Positions 26,319-35,224 of a stretch of 64,000 nucleotides of DNA are shown here, one piece after another. A model generated the notes under the pieces. It did no database searches and was not told where the DNA came from. It was given only the letters and a program-made list of their open reading frames with translations. Position numbers and translations under genes: made by a program. The stretch is from Acidobacteriaceae bacterium (GTDB lineage Bacteria > Acidobacteriota > Terriglobia > Terriglobales > Acidobacteriaceae): contig JASHQQ010000140.1 in the NCBI GenBank assembly GCA_030039035.1, forward strand, positions 1 through 64,000, read 5' to 3'. Within the stretch, counting starts at the first letter, position 1. Each line of letters begins with the position of its first letter.

Positions 26319-28265
26319 CTATGCGCTCCGTTCCGTCTGGAAGTAGATCGTGTAACGCTCGTCCATGACCTGGTAAAGCGGCTTCATCTCTATAGCCGGG
26401 TTCTTGCCGGCGGTTTGAAAGCGCAACGAATCGCTGCTGGTCTTCTCGGCCCACGACCCGCTGCTTCCAGCCTGCACGCGAGGGACGGATGCATCGGTAA
26501 ATTGTCCCGTGTACGACGGCCCTTCCTTGCCGTAGATCATCTCCTCGGTCAGGCCATCGCGGCCCATTCGGCCGGCCAAAACCAGTGGTCCGTACATCAT
26601 CGCCTCAACCGAAGAATTGCCGGGCAGCGGCGCGGCATGGAAGCGCATCGGCAACTCCACCTCGACGCGATCCCCTGTCTGCCACATGCGATCGATCGAG
26701 ACATATCCGCTGCTCAACGACTCACTCTCCGGCCTGCCGTTCACTTTCACCTCCATACCCTGGCACCAGTAGGGCCGGCGCAGGCGCAGCGCAAGTCTGG
26801 TTGGCTTTTCGGCATGGATCGCGAACGAAGTCGAAGCCGCCTCGGGAAAATCGGTGCGCTGCGTAATGCGAATTCCCTTCTCGGGCCAGTCCACTTCGCT
26901 GGCCGCGAAGTGATTCACATAGATCGCGCCGTCATCGTGGAAATACAGCGTGTCGCGCAGCTTGGCGTATTCTTCCACGCCCGTGCCATAGCAGCACCAG
27001 AACGAATCGTACGGCGTGCCGAAAGTCTTCCAGTATCCGGGCTGCATGGAAACGTAGTACATCAGCATTCCATGCGGATCCTGCGTGCCCACGCGCACGT
27101 TCCACAGCAGGCGCTCGTAGTAGTCCATGAACTTCGCGTCGCCGGTCCAGCCGAAAAGGTGGCGCGAGAGCTTCATCATGTTGTAGCTGCAGCAGCACTC
27201 CTCGGCCGAGGGCACGAGCTGGCTGGAGAGATCGTCTGCCGTATGCCAGCCCTCGGCGTCGTCCTTGCTCAGGGGGACGGTCGCGCCCGTGCCGCCGGTG
27301 CAGTAGGCGTGATGCTCGGCAACCTCGTGCCAGAAATTCTCCGCGATGGTGCGGTAACGGGCATCGCTCGAAACCTCGTAGCCGCGCGCCGCGCCAATCA
27401 CCTTGGGAATGTTGGTGTTCGAGTGATGGCCGGCGAGCTCGTCTTCGCCGGCAGCGAGGGGATCGAAGAACTTCTTGTGCTCGAAGCGAAACCCGAGGTC
27501 GCGATAGCGGGTTTCGCCGGTGACGGCATAAAGATTAAAGCAGGCTTCGTTCATGCCGCCGTGTTCCACCAACTGGATGCGCGCCCACTGCCCGGCGCCA
27601 AGCGGATCGACCCAGTTGGCCGCCCAATCGGCCATGCGGCCGGCCACCACCAGCGCCAGCGTGTTGCCGCAATGCACGTACATGTCGAGCATGCCGGCCA
27701 TGATCTTGTGGTAGGTATAGAATGGCGCCCACACTTGCTGATAATTCCTGAGCCGGTCGTAGAAGGTGGCCGGATACGCGGAAAGATAACCGTCTTTCTG
27801 CTGGCATCTGGCCAGCTCGGCGACCAGTTCATCGGCCTTCTGGCGCAGCGCTTCGTCGCCGGTGCTCGCGTACATGAGCGCGCACGCCGAAAGATAATGG
27901 CCGCCGGCAAAGTGGCCCCGCAACTCGCCGTCCGGAGCTTCCCATCCACCCAGTGGCTGCGCATTCGATGGCAGCCCGGCCGTCAGGCGAAACGAGTGCA
28001 GGAGACGGTCGTTGGGGAGCATGTAGAGATACATGCGATCGCGCTCCTGCATCTCGCGGAGCGGCCCGTAAAGGAGCTTCACGCGGTTCATGGGAAACGG
28101 CTTCACCTTCCACTCGACCTTTTCGTAACCGGCGTGGTTCGCGGCCTTTGCTTCGTCGACCACGGGATCCTGCGCCAGCGCACGCAATCCGCGCATGCCT
28201 GGCAGGCCCGCCCCGGCCAGCGCCGTCGCCGATTGCACGAATCTCCGCCGCGTCAACCCATCCAT
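26319..28265 (-). CDS. GH127 (DUF1680) beta-L-arabinofuranosidase, Tat-exported
   Basis: A 648-residue glycoside hydrolase of family GH127. A Tat signal TRRRFVQSATALAGAG precedes a catalytic barrel with YTYHKIMAGMLDMYVHCGN. The Zn-site residues expected from Bifidobacterium HypBA1 are present: Glu and Cys in EECCCSYNMMKL, and the Cys pair in FWCCYGTGVEEYAKL that includes the nucleophile. HypBA1 releases L-arabinose from beta-L-arabinofuranosyl-hydroxyproline of extensin. This gene is the first of an operon with two hydroxyproline-dehydrogenase subunits, 3 bases apart, which supports that substrate. ATG 28265 has GGAGG about 9 bases upstream; the frame stays open to 28325 without a better start. 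Confidence 0.9.
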   Translation of the reverse strand: MDGLTRRRFVQSATALAGAGLPGMRGLRALAQDPVVDEAKAANHAGYEKVEWKVKPFPMNRVKLLYGPLREMQERDRMYLYMLPNDRLLHSFRLTAGLPSNAQPLGGWEAPDGELRGHFAGGHYLSACALMYASTGDEALRQKADELVAELARCQQKDGYLSAYPATFYDRLRNYQQVWAPFYTYHKIMAGMLDMYVHCGNTLALVVAGRMADWAANWVDPLGAGQWARIQLVEHGGMNEACFNLYAVTGETRYRDLGFRFEHKKFFDPLAAGEDELAGHHSNTNIPKVIGAARGYEVSSDARYRTIAENFWHEVAEHHAYCTGGTGATVPLSKDDAEGWHTADDLSSQLVPSAEECCCSYNMMKLSRHLFGWTGDAKFMDYYERLLWNVRVGTQDPHGMLMYYVSMQPGYWKTFGTPYDSFWCCYGTGVEEYAKLRDTLYFHDDGAIYVNHFAASEVDWPEKGIRITQRTDFPEAASTSFAIHAEKPTRLALRLRRPYWCQGMEVKVNGRPESESLSSGYVSIDRMWQTGDRVEVELPMRFHAAPLPGNSSVEAMMYGPLVLAGRMGRDGLTEEMIYGKEGPSYTGQFTDASVPRVQAGSSGSWAEKTSSDSLRFQTAGKNPAIEMKPLYQVMDERYTIYFQTERSA

Positions 28266-28396
28266 GGAAATAACCCTCCGCTGTAACTTTACGCCTGCCG
28301 CGAGAACTGGCGAATGCGGTTCCATTGCCGGCTTGATCCGCCGCTGTGGCGGCTCGGCGCGACGGTATCCTGCGCCGTATACTTCAACGCAGGCCG

Positions 28397-29413
28397 GTGG
28401 AGAGCTTCTGTCTCACACTCGGGTCGAGGCCCTCGATTTCTCACTCATCGCACATTCCGCACCGTCTTCGCGTGGTCGACTCGCATACCGCCGGCGAACC
28501 CACGCGCGTGGTCCTCGCCGCCGAATCGGGATTCAGCCTGGGGGCCGGAAGTCTGAATGAACGTTTGCAGCAATTGCGCTCCGGGCACGATGCGCTCCGC
28601 CGGGCCGTCCTGTGCGAGCCGCGCGGCTCCGATGTGCTGGTCGGCGCATGGCTGCTCGAACCCGATGCGCCCGGCTGCGATGCCGCGCTGATTTTCTTCA
28701 ACAACGTGGGCTATCTGGGCATGTGCGGCCATGGAACGATCGGCGTGGCGGCCACGCTCGCGCATCTTGGGCGAGCCAGGCCGGGTCCCCTTCGCATGCA
28801 AACTCCAGTTGGCACTGTGCAGGTTGAATTGCTCTCCGCGAATCGCGCCACAATTCACAATGTTCCGGCGCGCCGGCATCGCGGGAATGTAACCGTCGAT
28901 GTACCCGGGCACGGCGCCGTCACAGGCGAAATCGCGTGGGGCGGCAACTGGTTTTTTCTCGTCGGCCATCATCCGTACAATCTCGACAAAGGCGCGGTCG
29001 ACGAGTTGACCGGTTTCACCTGGGCAATCCGGCAGGCGCTGCAAACGGCGGGAATTACTGGCGCGAACGGTGCGGCAATCGATCACATCGAGCTTTACGC
29101 GAGTCCCCGCGACCCCGCCAACCACAGCCGCAATTTTGTCCTGTGCCCCGGCAAAGCCTACGATCGTTCGCCGTGCGGCACGGGAACGAGCGCCAAGCTC
29201 GCCTGCCTTGCCGCCGATGGCAAGCTCGCTCCCGGCGAAATCTGGCGGCAGGAAGGCATTCTGGGCACGGTTTTCGAGGGCAGCTATGCGTGGGCAGGCG
29301 ATCCGGCGGAAGGCATCGTGATCCCTTCCATCACGGGCGCGGCCTATATCACCGGCGAAGCAACTCTGCTGTTCGATCCCGACGATCCGTTTTCCGCGGG
29401 AATCCCCGAATGA
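28397..29413 (+). CDS. 4-hydroxyproline 2-epimerase (proline racemase family)
   Basis: About 338 residues of the proline racemase fold. Both catalytic cysteines are present, in GMCGHGTIG (codon 28724) and SPCGTGTSA (codon 29174), which indicates an epimerase rather than trans-3-hydroxyproline dehydratase, where one is replaced. It would convert trans-4-hydroxy-L-proline to cis-4-hydroxy-D-proline, the first pathway step. VDSHTAGEPTRVV is the N-terminal signature. The start is uncertain: GTG 28397 gives about 24 residues before the signature, GTG 28346 is also in frame, and a TATACT at 28378-28383 hints at a promoter close by and a later start. The stop overlaps the next gene as ATGA. Confidence 0.88.
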   Translation: MESFCLTLGSRPSISHSSHIPHRLRVVDSHTAGEPTRVVLAAESGFSLGAGSLNERLQQLRSGHDALRRAVLCEPRGSDVLVGAWLLEPDAPGCDAALIFFNNVGYLGMCGHGTIGVAATLAHLGRARPGPLRMQTPVGTVQVELLSANRATIHNVPARRHRGNVTVDVPGHGAVTGEIAWGGNWFFLVGHHPYNLDKGAVDELTGFTWAIRQALQTAGITGANGAAIDHIELYASPRDPANHSRNFVLCPGKAYDRSPCGTGTSAKLACLAADGKLAPGEIWRQEGILGTVFEGSYAWAGDPAEGIVIPSITGAAYITGEATLLFDPDDPFSAGIPE

Positions 29414-30588
29414 GCAGGGCGCGCTTCGATGCAGTCGTCGCCGGCGGCGGCATCGTGGGCGCAGCATGCGCGGCTGCTTTGGCCCGGCTTGGGATGAAAG
29501 TAGCTCTTGTGGAGCGCGACGTGATGGGCAGCGGCGCAACGGCTGCCGGCATGGGGCACATTGTGGTCATGGATGACTCGCCGGCTCAGTTCGCGCTGAC
29601 CCGTTACTCGCAACAGCTTTGGCGGGAGCTGGCCGCCGCGCTCAGTCTGCGCGCCGAGTACGAAGCTTGCGGAACTCTATGGATCGCCGCGGACGAAGAG
29701 GAGATGGCCGGGGCCGCGCGCAAACAAGGCTATTATCGAGATCGCGGCGTGCCGGCGCAGTTGCTCTCCACCATTCAGCTCGCCGCCGGGGAGCCGAATC
29801 TGCGGGCCGGGCTTGCCGGCGCCTTGCTGGTTCCCGAGGACGCTGTCGTTTATCCTCCAGCCGCCGCGCTGCATCTGGCCAGGGATGCACATGCGCGATC
29901 TGCAACTCTCTGCATGGGCCGGATCGTCCGGCAAATGGCGGCGGGAGAAGCGGTTCTCGACAACGGCGATGTGCTGTGCGCGTCCGTGCTGATCAACGCA
30001 ATTGGCGCATCGGCGCCGGAACTCACACCCGGCGTACCGGTGAGAAAGCGCAAGGGCCATCTCGTCATTACAGACAGGCAACCGGGTTGGGTTCGTCATC
30101 AGCTCGTCGAGCTCGGCTACCTGAAAAGCGCGCATTCGGTCACGGCGGATTCGGTCGCATTCAACGTGCAGCCGCGCAAGACCGGCCAGATTCTCATCGG
30201 ATCGTCGAGGCAATTCGGGAACGAGAGCGCAAGTGTGGACCCGGCGATGGTCTCTGCCATGCTCACTCGCGCCGCGGAGTATATGCCCGCGCTCAAAGCC
30301 CTGCCGGCCATTCGCGTATGGACCGGCTTTCGCGCCGCGACGCCGGACAAGCTGCCCCTGATCGGACCTTGGCCCGCGGATTCGACTCTGTGGCTGGCGA
30401 CCGGGCATGAGGGGCTGGGGATCACGACGTCACTTTGCACGGCAGCGTTGCTGGCGGCGCAGATTTCCGGCGCCACAACGCCCATCCCGATCGAGCCGTA
30501 TCTTCCTGCGCGATTCTCAACTACTGCGGCTCCGTCGAGCCGCAATGCAGCAGCGGTCCATGAGCCGCTGGCCAAGGAGAGCCTATGA
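29410..30588 (+). CDS. FAD-dependent D-hydroxyproline dehydrogenase subunit (DAO family, LhpB-like)
   Basis: A 392-residue DAO-type flavoprotein. The FAD-binding motif is AGGGIVGAACAAALA at the N-terminus, and the C-terminal FAD-contact block is WLATGHEGLGITTS. It oxidises cis-4-hydroxy-D-proline to 1-pyrroline-4-hydroxy-2-carboxylate. ATG 29410 overlaps the epimerase stop as ATGA and the end overlaps the deaminase gene as ATGA, so three consecutive steps are translationally coupled. It may work alone (HypO type) or as catalytic subunit with the flavin/Fe-S pair encoded at 24742-26315. The presence of both in one cluster favours the heteromeric LhpBEF type. Confidence 0.87.
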   Translation: MSRARFDAVVAGGGIVGAACAAALARLGMKVALVERDVMGSGATAAGMGHIVVMDDSPAQFALTRYSQQLWRELAAALSLRAEYEACGTLWIAADEEEMAGAARKQGYYRDRGVPAQLLSTIQLAAGEPNLRAGLAGALLVPEDAVVYPPAAALHLARDAHARSATLCMGRIVRQMAAGEAVLDNGDVLCASVLINAIGASAPELTPGVPVRKRKGHLVITDRQPGWVRHQLVELGYLKSAHSVTADSVAFNVQPRKTGQILIGSSRQFGNESASVDPAMVSAMLTRAAEYMPALKALPAIRVWTGFRAATPDKLPLIGPWPADSTLWLATGHEGLGITTSLCTAALLAAQISGATTPIPIEPYLPARFSTTAAPSSRNAAAVHEPLAKESL

Positions 30589-31508
30589 ACTGGAGCGGCG
30601 TAATGCCCGCGATGACGACAGCCTTTGACGACCGCCTCGAGGTCGACCACAAGTTCATCGCACGCCACGCGCGGTGGCTCGTCGAAAACGGCTGCTCGGG
30701 CATCGTGTGCCTCGGTTCCCTTGGAGAATCCCCGACCCTCGAATTCGAGGAGAAGATGGCCGTCCATTCCACCGTCGTCGCGGCCGTCGGCGATCGCATT
30801 CCCGTGATCGCGGCCGTTTCCGCGCTTTCGACTGCCGAAGCCGTGCGCATCGCAGCGGGCGCGGCGAAAGCGGGCGCGGCCGGGTTGATGATTCTGCCGC
30901 CCTACGTTTACAAGGGTGACTGGCGGGAGATGAAGGCGCACGTCGGCGCCGTGCTGAAGGCCACGAAGCTGGAGGCCATGCTGTACAACAACCCGGTCGC
31001 TTATGGCACGGATTTCTTGCCCGAGCAGATCGCGGAGCTGGCTGCCGGATTTCCCAACCTGGCTGCGGTGAAAGAATCGTCGACGGACGTGCGGCGCGTA
31101 ACCGCGATCCGCGCGCTCACCGGCGACCGGCTCGCAATCTTCGTAGGCGTCGACGACGCGATCGTCGAAGGCATCGAAGCCGGCGCCGCTGGATGGATCG
31201 CCGGGCTCGTCAATGCGCTGCCGCGCGAATCCGTCGATCTCTTCAGTTTCGCCCGCAGCGGCCGGAAGCAGGAAGGCTTCGAACTCTACCGCTGGTTCCT
31301 GCCTTTGTTGCGCATGGATACCGTGCCGAAATTCATTCAGCTCATCAAGCAGGTGCAGCAGGAATTGCGCGTGGGGTCGGCGCGCGTGCGGCCGCCGCGG
31401 CTGGAGTTGATGGGCGAAGAACTGGCCGCAGTGCGCGCTGCGGTCGAATATGCGCAATCGACGCGCCCGGCGAGCGCCGCGCGCAGTTCGCCATTTTCCC
31501 GAAGTTGA
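30585..31508 (+). CDS. 1-pyrroline-4-hydroxy-2-carboxylate deaminase (DapA family)
   Basis: A 307-residue TIM barrel of the dihydrodipicolinate synthase family. It has the Schiff-base lysine in AAVKESSTDVRR, the partner Tyr in AMLYNNPVAYG, and GCSGIVCLGSLGESPTLEFEEK near the N-terminus. In hydroxyproline clusters this family deaminates pyrroline-4-hydroxy-2-carboxylate to 2-oxoglutarate semialdehyde. It follows the dehydrogenase subunit with an ATGA overlap and closes the plus-strand operon. The 2-oxoglutarate-semialdehyde dehydrogenase needed next is 12 kb away. A true dihydrodipicolinate synthase role is unlikely in this context. Confidence 0.87.
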   Translation: MNWSGVMPAMTTAFDDRLEVDHKFIARHARWLVENGCSGIVCLGSLGESPTLEFEEKMAVHSTVVAAVGDRIPVIAAVSALSTAEAVRIAAGAAKAGAAGLMILPPYVYKGDWREMKAHVGAVLKATKLEAMLYNNPVAYGTDFLPEQIAELAAGFPNLAAVKESSTDVRRVTAIRALTGDRLAIFVGVDDAIVEGIEAGAAGWIAGLVNALPRESVDLFSFARSGRKQEGFELYRWFLPLLRMDTVPKFIQLIKQVQQELRVGSARVRPPRLELMGEELAAVRAAVEYAQSTRPASAARSSPFSRS

Positions 31509-31579
31509 CTTCGCGCCTCGAGGAAGACCGGCCGCAGAATGTCCGACAAGAGGCGTGGAGCATATTCATCGGCGAACCG

Positions 31580-32908
31580 TCACTCCAACGCCGCCCGTTT
31601 CAATCCCGGCGCGAACAGACGAAGCAGCAGCAGCGCGAGCAGATATGCCGACGAGGAATAAAGAAACAGCGGGATGTAGCTGTGGCTGAATTGCAGGATG
31701 TGTCCGGCGATGGCCGCGAAGATGGCTCCGCCGAGCGCGCCTCCCACCTGACCGAAGCTGACCACGGTGCCCACGTACTCGCCGGGAAACATGTCGGAAG
31801 CCGTGGTAAAGATATTGGCGGAGAATCCCTGATGGGCGGCGGCGGCCAGGCTGAGCAAGGCGACGGCAATCCACTCCGAGTCCAGGCCTCCGGCAAATGC
31901 GATAGGCACGACAAGGCAGGCGCATGTCAGCATCGCGGCAAGGCGAGCCGGCTTCAGTTCCATCCCGAGCGCTGCATAACCGCGAGGCAGCCATCCGCCG
32001 AAGACGCTGCCCACGGTGGACAGCACGTACACCACAACAAGCGGCGGGCCGATGTGCGACAGATCGAGCTTGAAGCGCGAATTGAAATACGAGGGCAACC
32101 AGAAGAGATAGAACCACCAGACCGGATCGGTGAGAAATTTGCCGAGCGCAAAGCCCCATGTTTGCCGGAATCGGAGCAGACTCCACCACGGCTGGGCGCT
32201 TCGCTTCCGCGACGTTGCGAAACCCGGCCTCCGGCCCAGGGCCGCGCGGGGAGTCCGGTACCTTACCGACCACCACACGATCCATGCAGCGCTGAATACG
32301 CCCGTGGTCAGGAAGGCGGCGCGCCACCCGAAATGCAGCGCCACCCAGGGAACGATGGCCGGCGCGAGGATGGCGCCGACGCTGGCGCCCGAATTGAAGA
32401 TGCCTGTGGCCAGGGCCCGTTCGCGCGGGTCGAACCATTCGGCAACGGCTTTGATCGCCGCGGGAAAGTTCCCGCTTTCGCCGAGCCCGAGAAAAAAGCG
32501 GGCCACTCCGAAGCCAGGGACGGAGCGCACCAGCGCATGGCCCATGGCTGCGAGGCTCCAGATCGCGGTGACGATGGGGTAGCCGACACGGCAACCCGCG
32601 CGGTCCATGAGGCGGCCGGCAAAGACCACGCCGAGCCCATAAGCCACCTGGAAACAATCGACGATGTAACCGTACTGGATTTCGTTCATGCTGATCGACG
32701 ATTGCACCGTGGGCCAGCCATGCAAGAAAGGCCTGAGGTGCAGCGTGCTGCCGGCGAGCACCGGCTTGAGAATGGCGAGCACCTGGCGGTCCATGTAGTT
32801 GATCGATGTGGCCACGAAAAGCATGGCGCAAACGGTCCATCGGCCGCGCAGAAGAGCCGGCTCCGCCGATAACCCGATCTGTTCCGGATTATAACTCGAC
32901 CTGGTCAT
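31580..32908 (-). CDS. MFS transporter, hexuronate (ExuT/ACS family)-like
   Basis: A 442-residue 12-helix major facilitator of the anion:cation symporter type. SINYMDRQVLAILKPVL in helix 1, RFFLGLGESGNFPAAIKAVAEWFDPRERALATGIFNSGASVG in the helix 4-5 region (only the family pattern is meant), and FWLPSYF in the second half are characteristic of ExuT/GudP-type sugar-acid importers. It is the last gene of a minus-strand operon, starting 4 bases after manD. That location supports uptake of glucuronate or a related hexuronate by proton symport. Exact substrate is inferred from context. Confidence 0.82.
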   Translation of the reverse strand: MTRSSYNPEQIGLSAEPALLRGRWTVCAMLFVATSINYMDRQVLAILKPVLAGSTLHLRPFLHGWPTVQSSISMNEIQYGYIVDCFQVAYGLGVVFAGRLMDRAGCRVGYPIVTAIWSLAAMGHALVRSVPGFGVARFFLGLGESGNFPAAIKAVAEWFDPRERALATGIFNSGASVGAILAPAIVPWVALHFGWRAAFLTTGVFSAAWIVWWSVRYRTPRAALGRRPGFATSRKRSAQPWWSLLRFRQTWGFALGKFLTDPVWWFYLFWLPSYFNSRFKLDLSHIGPPLVVVYVLSTVGSVFGGWLPRGYAALGMELKPARLAAMLTCACLVVPIAFAGGLDSEWIAVALLSLAAAAHQGFSANIFTTASDMFPGEYVGTVVSFGQVGGALGGAIFAAIAGHILQFSHSYIPLFLYSSSAYLLALLLLRLFAPGLKRAALE

Positions 32909-32912
32909 GGAG

Positions 32913-34121
32913 TTACCAGTCAGTTAGCGTTCCGTCGAACTTGCGGTTCACCGGAAGATACGCTCGCTGATAGGGGTATTTTGCGGCAAGCTTTTCATCC
33001 AGATTCACGCCGAGACCGGGCGCATCGCCGGGATACATCAATCCGCCCCTCAAGGTGTAATTGTGGGGAAAGACCGCGTCGGTCTCCTCGCCATGGGGCA
33101 TGTGCTCCTGGATCCCGAAGTTATGAACCGCGGTATCGAAGTGCAGCGCCGCGGCCATGGTTACGGGGGAAAGGTCGGTGGCTCCATGGCAGCCGGTGCG
33201 TATGTGGTATAACTCCGCAAAGTCCGCGACCCGTTTCAGATGCGTGAAACCACCGGCGTGGACCACCGTCATGCGGATGTAGTCGATCCATTGGTTGCGG
33301 ATGAGGTCGTGAGCATCCCATATCGAGTTGAAAACCTCGCCGGCTGCGATCGGGGTGGTGGTATGTTCGCGAATAACCCTGAATCCTTCCTGATGTTCGG
33401 CCGGCGCCGGATCTTCCATCCAGAAAAGGTGAAATGGCTCCAGTTCCTTGCCAAGCCGGCCGGCCTCGATGGGAGTCAGACGATGGTGGCAGTCGTGCAA
33501 CAGGTGCAGTTCCTCTCCAAAAGCCTCCCGCACGCGCGCGAACAGCTTTGGCACATGGCGAAGATAGGGCTCGCTGGCCCACTCGTACTCCGGCGGAAGA
33601 CCGCGCTCCGCGGGCTCATATCGCCCCGGGCCTTTCGGGATGCCATAGGTCGCAGACAGCCCCGGAATTCCGCTTTGGACACGGATCGCCTTGTAGCCCA
33701 TCTCCTTGTGGCGCGCCACGTCCTCCAGCGCGCGATCGATATCCTGGCCGTTCGCATGACAGTAGACGAGAACTCCGTCACGGCTTCTGCCCCCGAGCAA
33801 GTTATAGACGGGAGTATCGAGTGCCTTGCCCTTGATATCCCAAAGCGCGACGTCCACCGCGCCTATGGCGGCCATGGTCACCGGGCCGCGCCGCCAATAG
33901 GCGCCGCGATAGAGATACTGCCAGATATCCTCGGTCTGAAAGGGATCCCGGCCGATCAGGCAGGGAATGACATGCTCGCCGAGATAGCTGGCCACGGCGA
34001 GCTCGCGGCCATTGAGCGTGCCATCGCCCAGACCGATGATGCCCTCGTCGGTTTCAATCCTGAGCGTGACGAAGTTTCGGCCAGGCGAAGTAATGTTGAC
34101 GGTGGCGTTGGCGATCTTCAT
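32913..34121 (-). CDS. manD: D-mannonate dehydratase, enolase superfamily (ManD/RspA type)
   Basis: A 402-residue enolase-superfamily enzyme with the usual ManD length. Highly typical blocks are CPGRNFVTL-like [16 protein letters not shown] at the N-terminus, [35 protein letters not shown] with metal-ligand Asp and the following His, [27 protein letters not shown], and [13 protein letters not shown]. It dehydrates D-mannonate to 2-keto-3-deoxy-D-gluconate. Neighbours fit: an SDR upstream as reductase, KDG kinase and KDPG aldolase divergently, and uronate isomerase nearby. It replaces the unrelated UxuA seen in enterobacteria. Confidence 0.92.
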   Translation of the reverse strand: MKIANATVNITSPGRNFVTLRIETDEGIIGLGDGTLNGRELAVASYLGEHVIPCLIGRDPFQTEDIWQYLYRGAYWRRGPVTMAAIGAVDVALWDIKGKALDTPVYNLLGGRSRDGVLVYCHANGQDIDRALEDVARHKEMGYKAIRVQSGIPGLSATYGIPKGPGRYEPAERGLPPEYEWASEPYLRHVPKLFARVREAFGEELHLLHDCHHRLTPIEAGRLGKELEPFHLFWMEDPAPAEHQEGFRVIREHTTTPIAAGEVFNSIWDAHDLIRNQWIDYIRMTVVHAGGFTHLKRVADFAELYHIRTGCHGATDLSPVTMAAALHFDTAVHNFGIQEHMPHGEETDAVFPHNYTLRGGLMYPGDAPGLGVNLDEKLAAKYPYQRAYLPVNRKFDGTLTDW

Positions 34122-34273
34122 AAGTCGTCAGGGCTCAGTGATCAGGGATCAGTTCGTAGTTCACTATTCGCAATGGGTCATTCACAATCGTCGTTCGTTG
34201 TTCCCGGTTTTTTGTTCCGCGCAGGCGATCCCCTCAGACCATGCTTCTCTCCGTCCAGTCCCTCAGTCCCCGC

Positions 34274-35050
34274 CTACTGATTCACCCCGCTGGCCAGAAA
34301 GCCGCCATCCACGGCGACGACCTCGCCGGTCACGAACGAAGCCGCTTCAGAAGCCAGAAAAATGGCGGCGCCGGCGATCTCGTGGTGCTCGCCAAAGCGT
34401 CCCATCGGCGTGCGCAGAACAAGTTCTTCTCCGCGAGGCGTGCCCTGGATCAGCGAAACATTCAGCGGCGTGGGAAACACTCCGGGTGCAATGGCGTTGA
34501 CGTTGACGCCGGTGTGGGCCAGTTCGATGGCCAGCACCTGGGTAAGCGAGGCCACGGCGGCCTTGCTGGCCGAGTAGGCGGCGACGCGATAGAAACCGCG
34601 AAAGGAGGTGAGCGACGCAATGTTGACGATACGTCCGTAGCCGGCCTTCACCATCGCCGGGCCGAAGATCTGGCAGGCGCGCAGGGTTCCGGTCAGGTTG
34701 GTTTCAATCACGCGCGACCAGTCGGCTTCGTCGACTTCAAGCGTAGGAGCCTTGTGGGTAATGCCGGCGGCATTGACGAGGATATCCACCTTGCCGAAGG
34801 CCTTCAACACCGCGTCGCGCAAGGCTTCGAGCGATCCGCGGTTCGTAACATCGCTGCTCGCGCGAAGAGATCGGCGCCCCAGGGCCTCGATCGCGGCGGC
34901 CGTCTTCTCCACCTGATCGGGACGGCGCGAGCTGGGGACGACATCGGCGCCGGCCTCGGCCAGGCCAACGGCAATCGCATGACCCAGTCCGGTGGTGCCT
35001 CCGGTCACGACGGCAACCCTGCCGCTCAAATCAAAGAGATTCCGGCCCAT
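34274..35050 (-). CDS. SDR oxidoreductase, probable D-fructuronate reductase
   Basis: A 258-residue short-chain dehydrogenase with the NAD(P) motif TGGTTGLGHAIAVGLA, NAAGITHK, and the catalytic Ser/Tyr/Lys set in IASLTSFRGFYRVAAYSASKAAV. The C-terminus is VVAVDGGFLASGVNQ. SDR enzymes such as Bacillus YjmF replace UxuB as fructuronate reductase. Here it lies upstream of manD and the ExuT-like gene on the same strand, which fits reduction of D-fructuronate to D-mannonate. Gluconate 5-dehydrogenase or KduD-like activity is the alternative. The 152-base gap to manD holds only simple, degenerate repeats of a TCAGTGATCAG type. Confidence 0.72.
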   Translation of the reverse strand: MGRNLFDLSGRVAVVTGGTTGLGHAIAVGLAEAGADVVPSSRRPDQVEKTAAAIEALGRRSLRASSDVTNRGSLEALRDAVLKAFGKVDILVNAAGITHKAPTLEVDEADWSRVIETNLTGTLRACQIFGPAMVKAGYGRIVNIASLTSFRGFYRVAAYSASKAAVASLTQVLAIELAHTGVNVNAIAPGVFPTPLNVSLIQGTPRGEELVLRTPMGRFGEHHEIAGAAIFLASEAASFVTGEVVAVDGGFLASGVNQ

Positions 35051-35224
35051 CGTTCCGCACCTTCCCTCTCACGTTTTCAATGCGATTCCCCGCGATCCAC
35101 GCGCACGAAGAAACATTATCATGCGTGGCGCAGCGGTCCTCGAACCGCCGCTTTCGAGACCCATGCCCCCGGCCGGACGCCGAGCCGATGCGGTAAAGTG
35201 ATCGTGTTTGGACTTTGGCTGGCG

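Noticed and set aside
25863-28286. Plus-strand frame of 807 codons opposite GH127
   Set aside because: Antisense shadow; GH127 on the minus strand has family motifs and Tat signal.
28346-29413. Trans-3-hydroxy-L-proline dehydratase as identity of the racemase-family gene
   Set aside because: Both catalytic cysteines are present (codons 28724 and 29174), and a hydroxyproline oxidation operon follows.
30585-31508. Dihydrodipicolinate synthase of lysine biosynthesis
   Set aside because: Location in an overlapping operon with epimerase and D-hydroxyproline dehydrogenase favours the pyrroline-carboxylate deaminase.
34122-34273. Repeats like TCAGTGATCAGGGATCAG between SDR and manD as a regulatory array
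   Set aside because: Degenerate, irregularly spaced and without dyad symmetry; similar wording recurs near 37480 and looks like simple sequence rather than operators.
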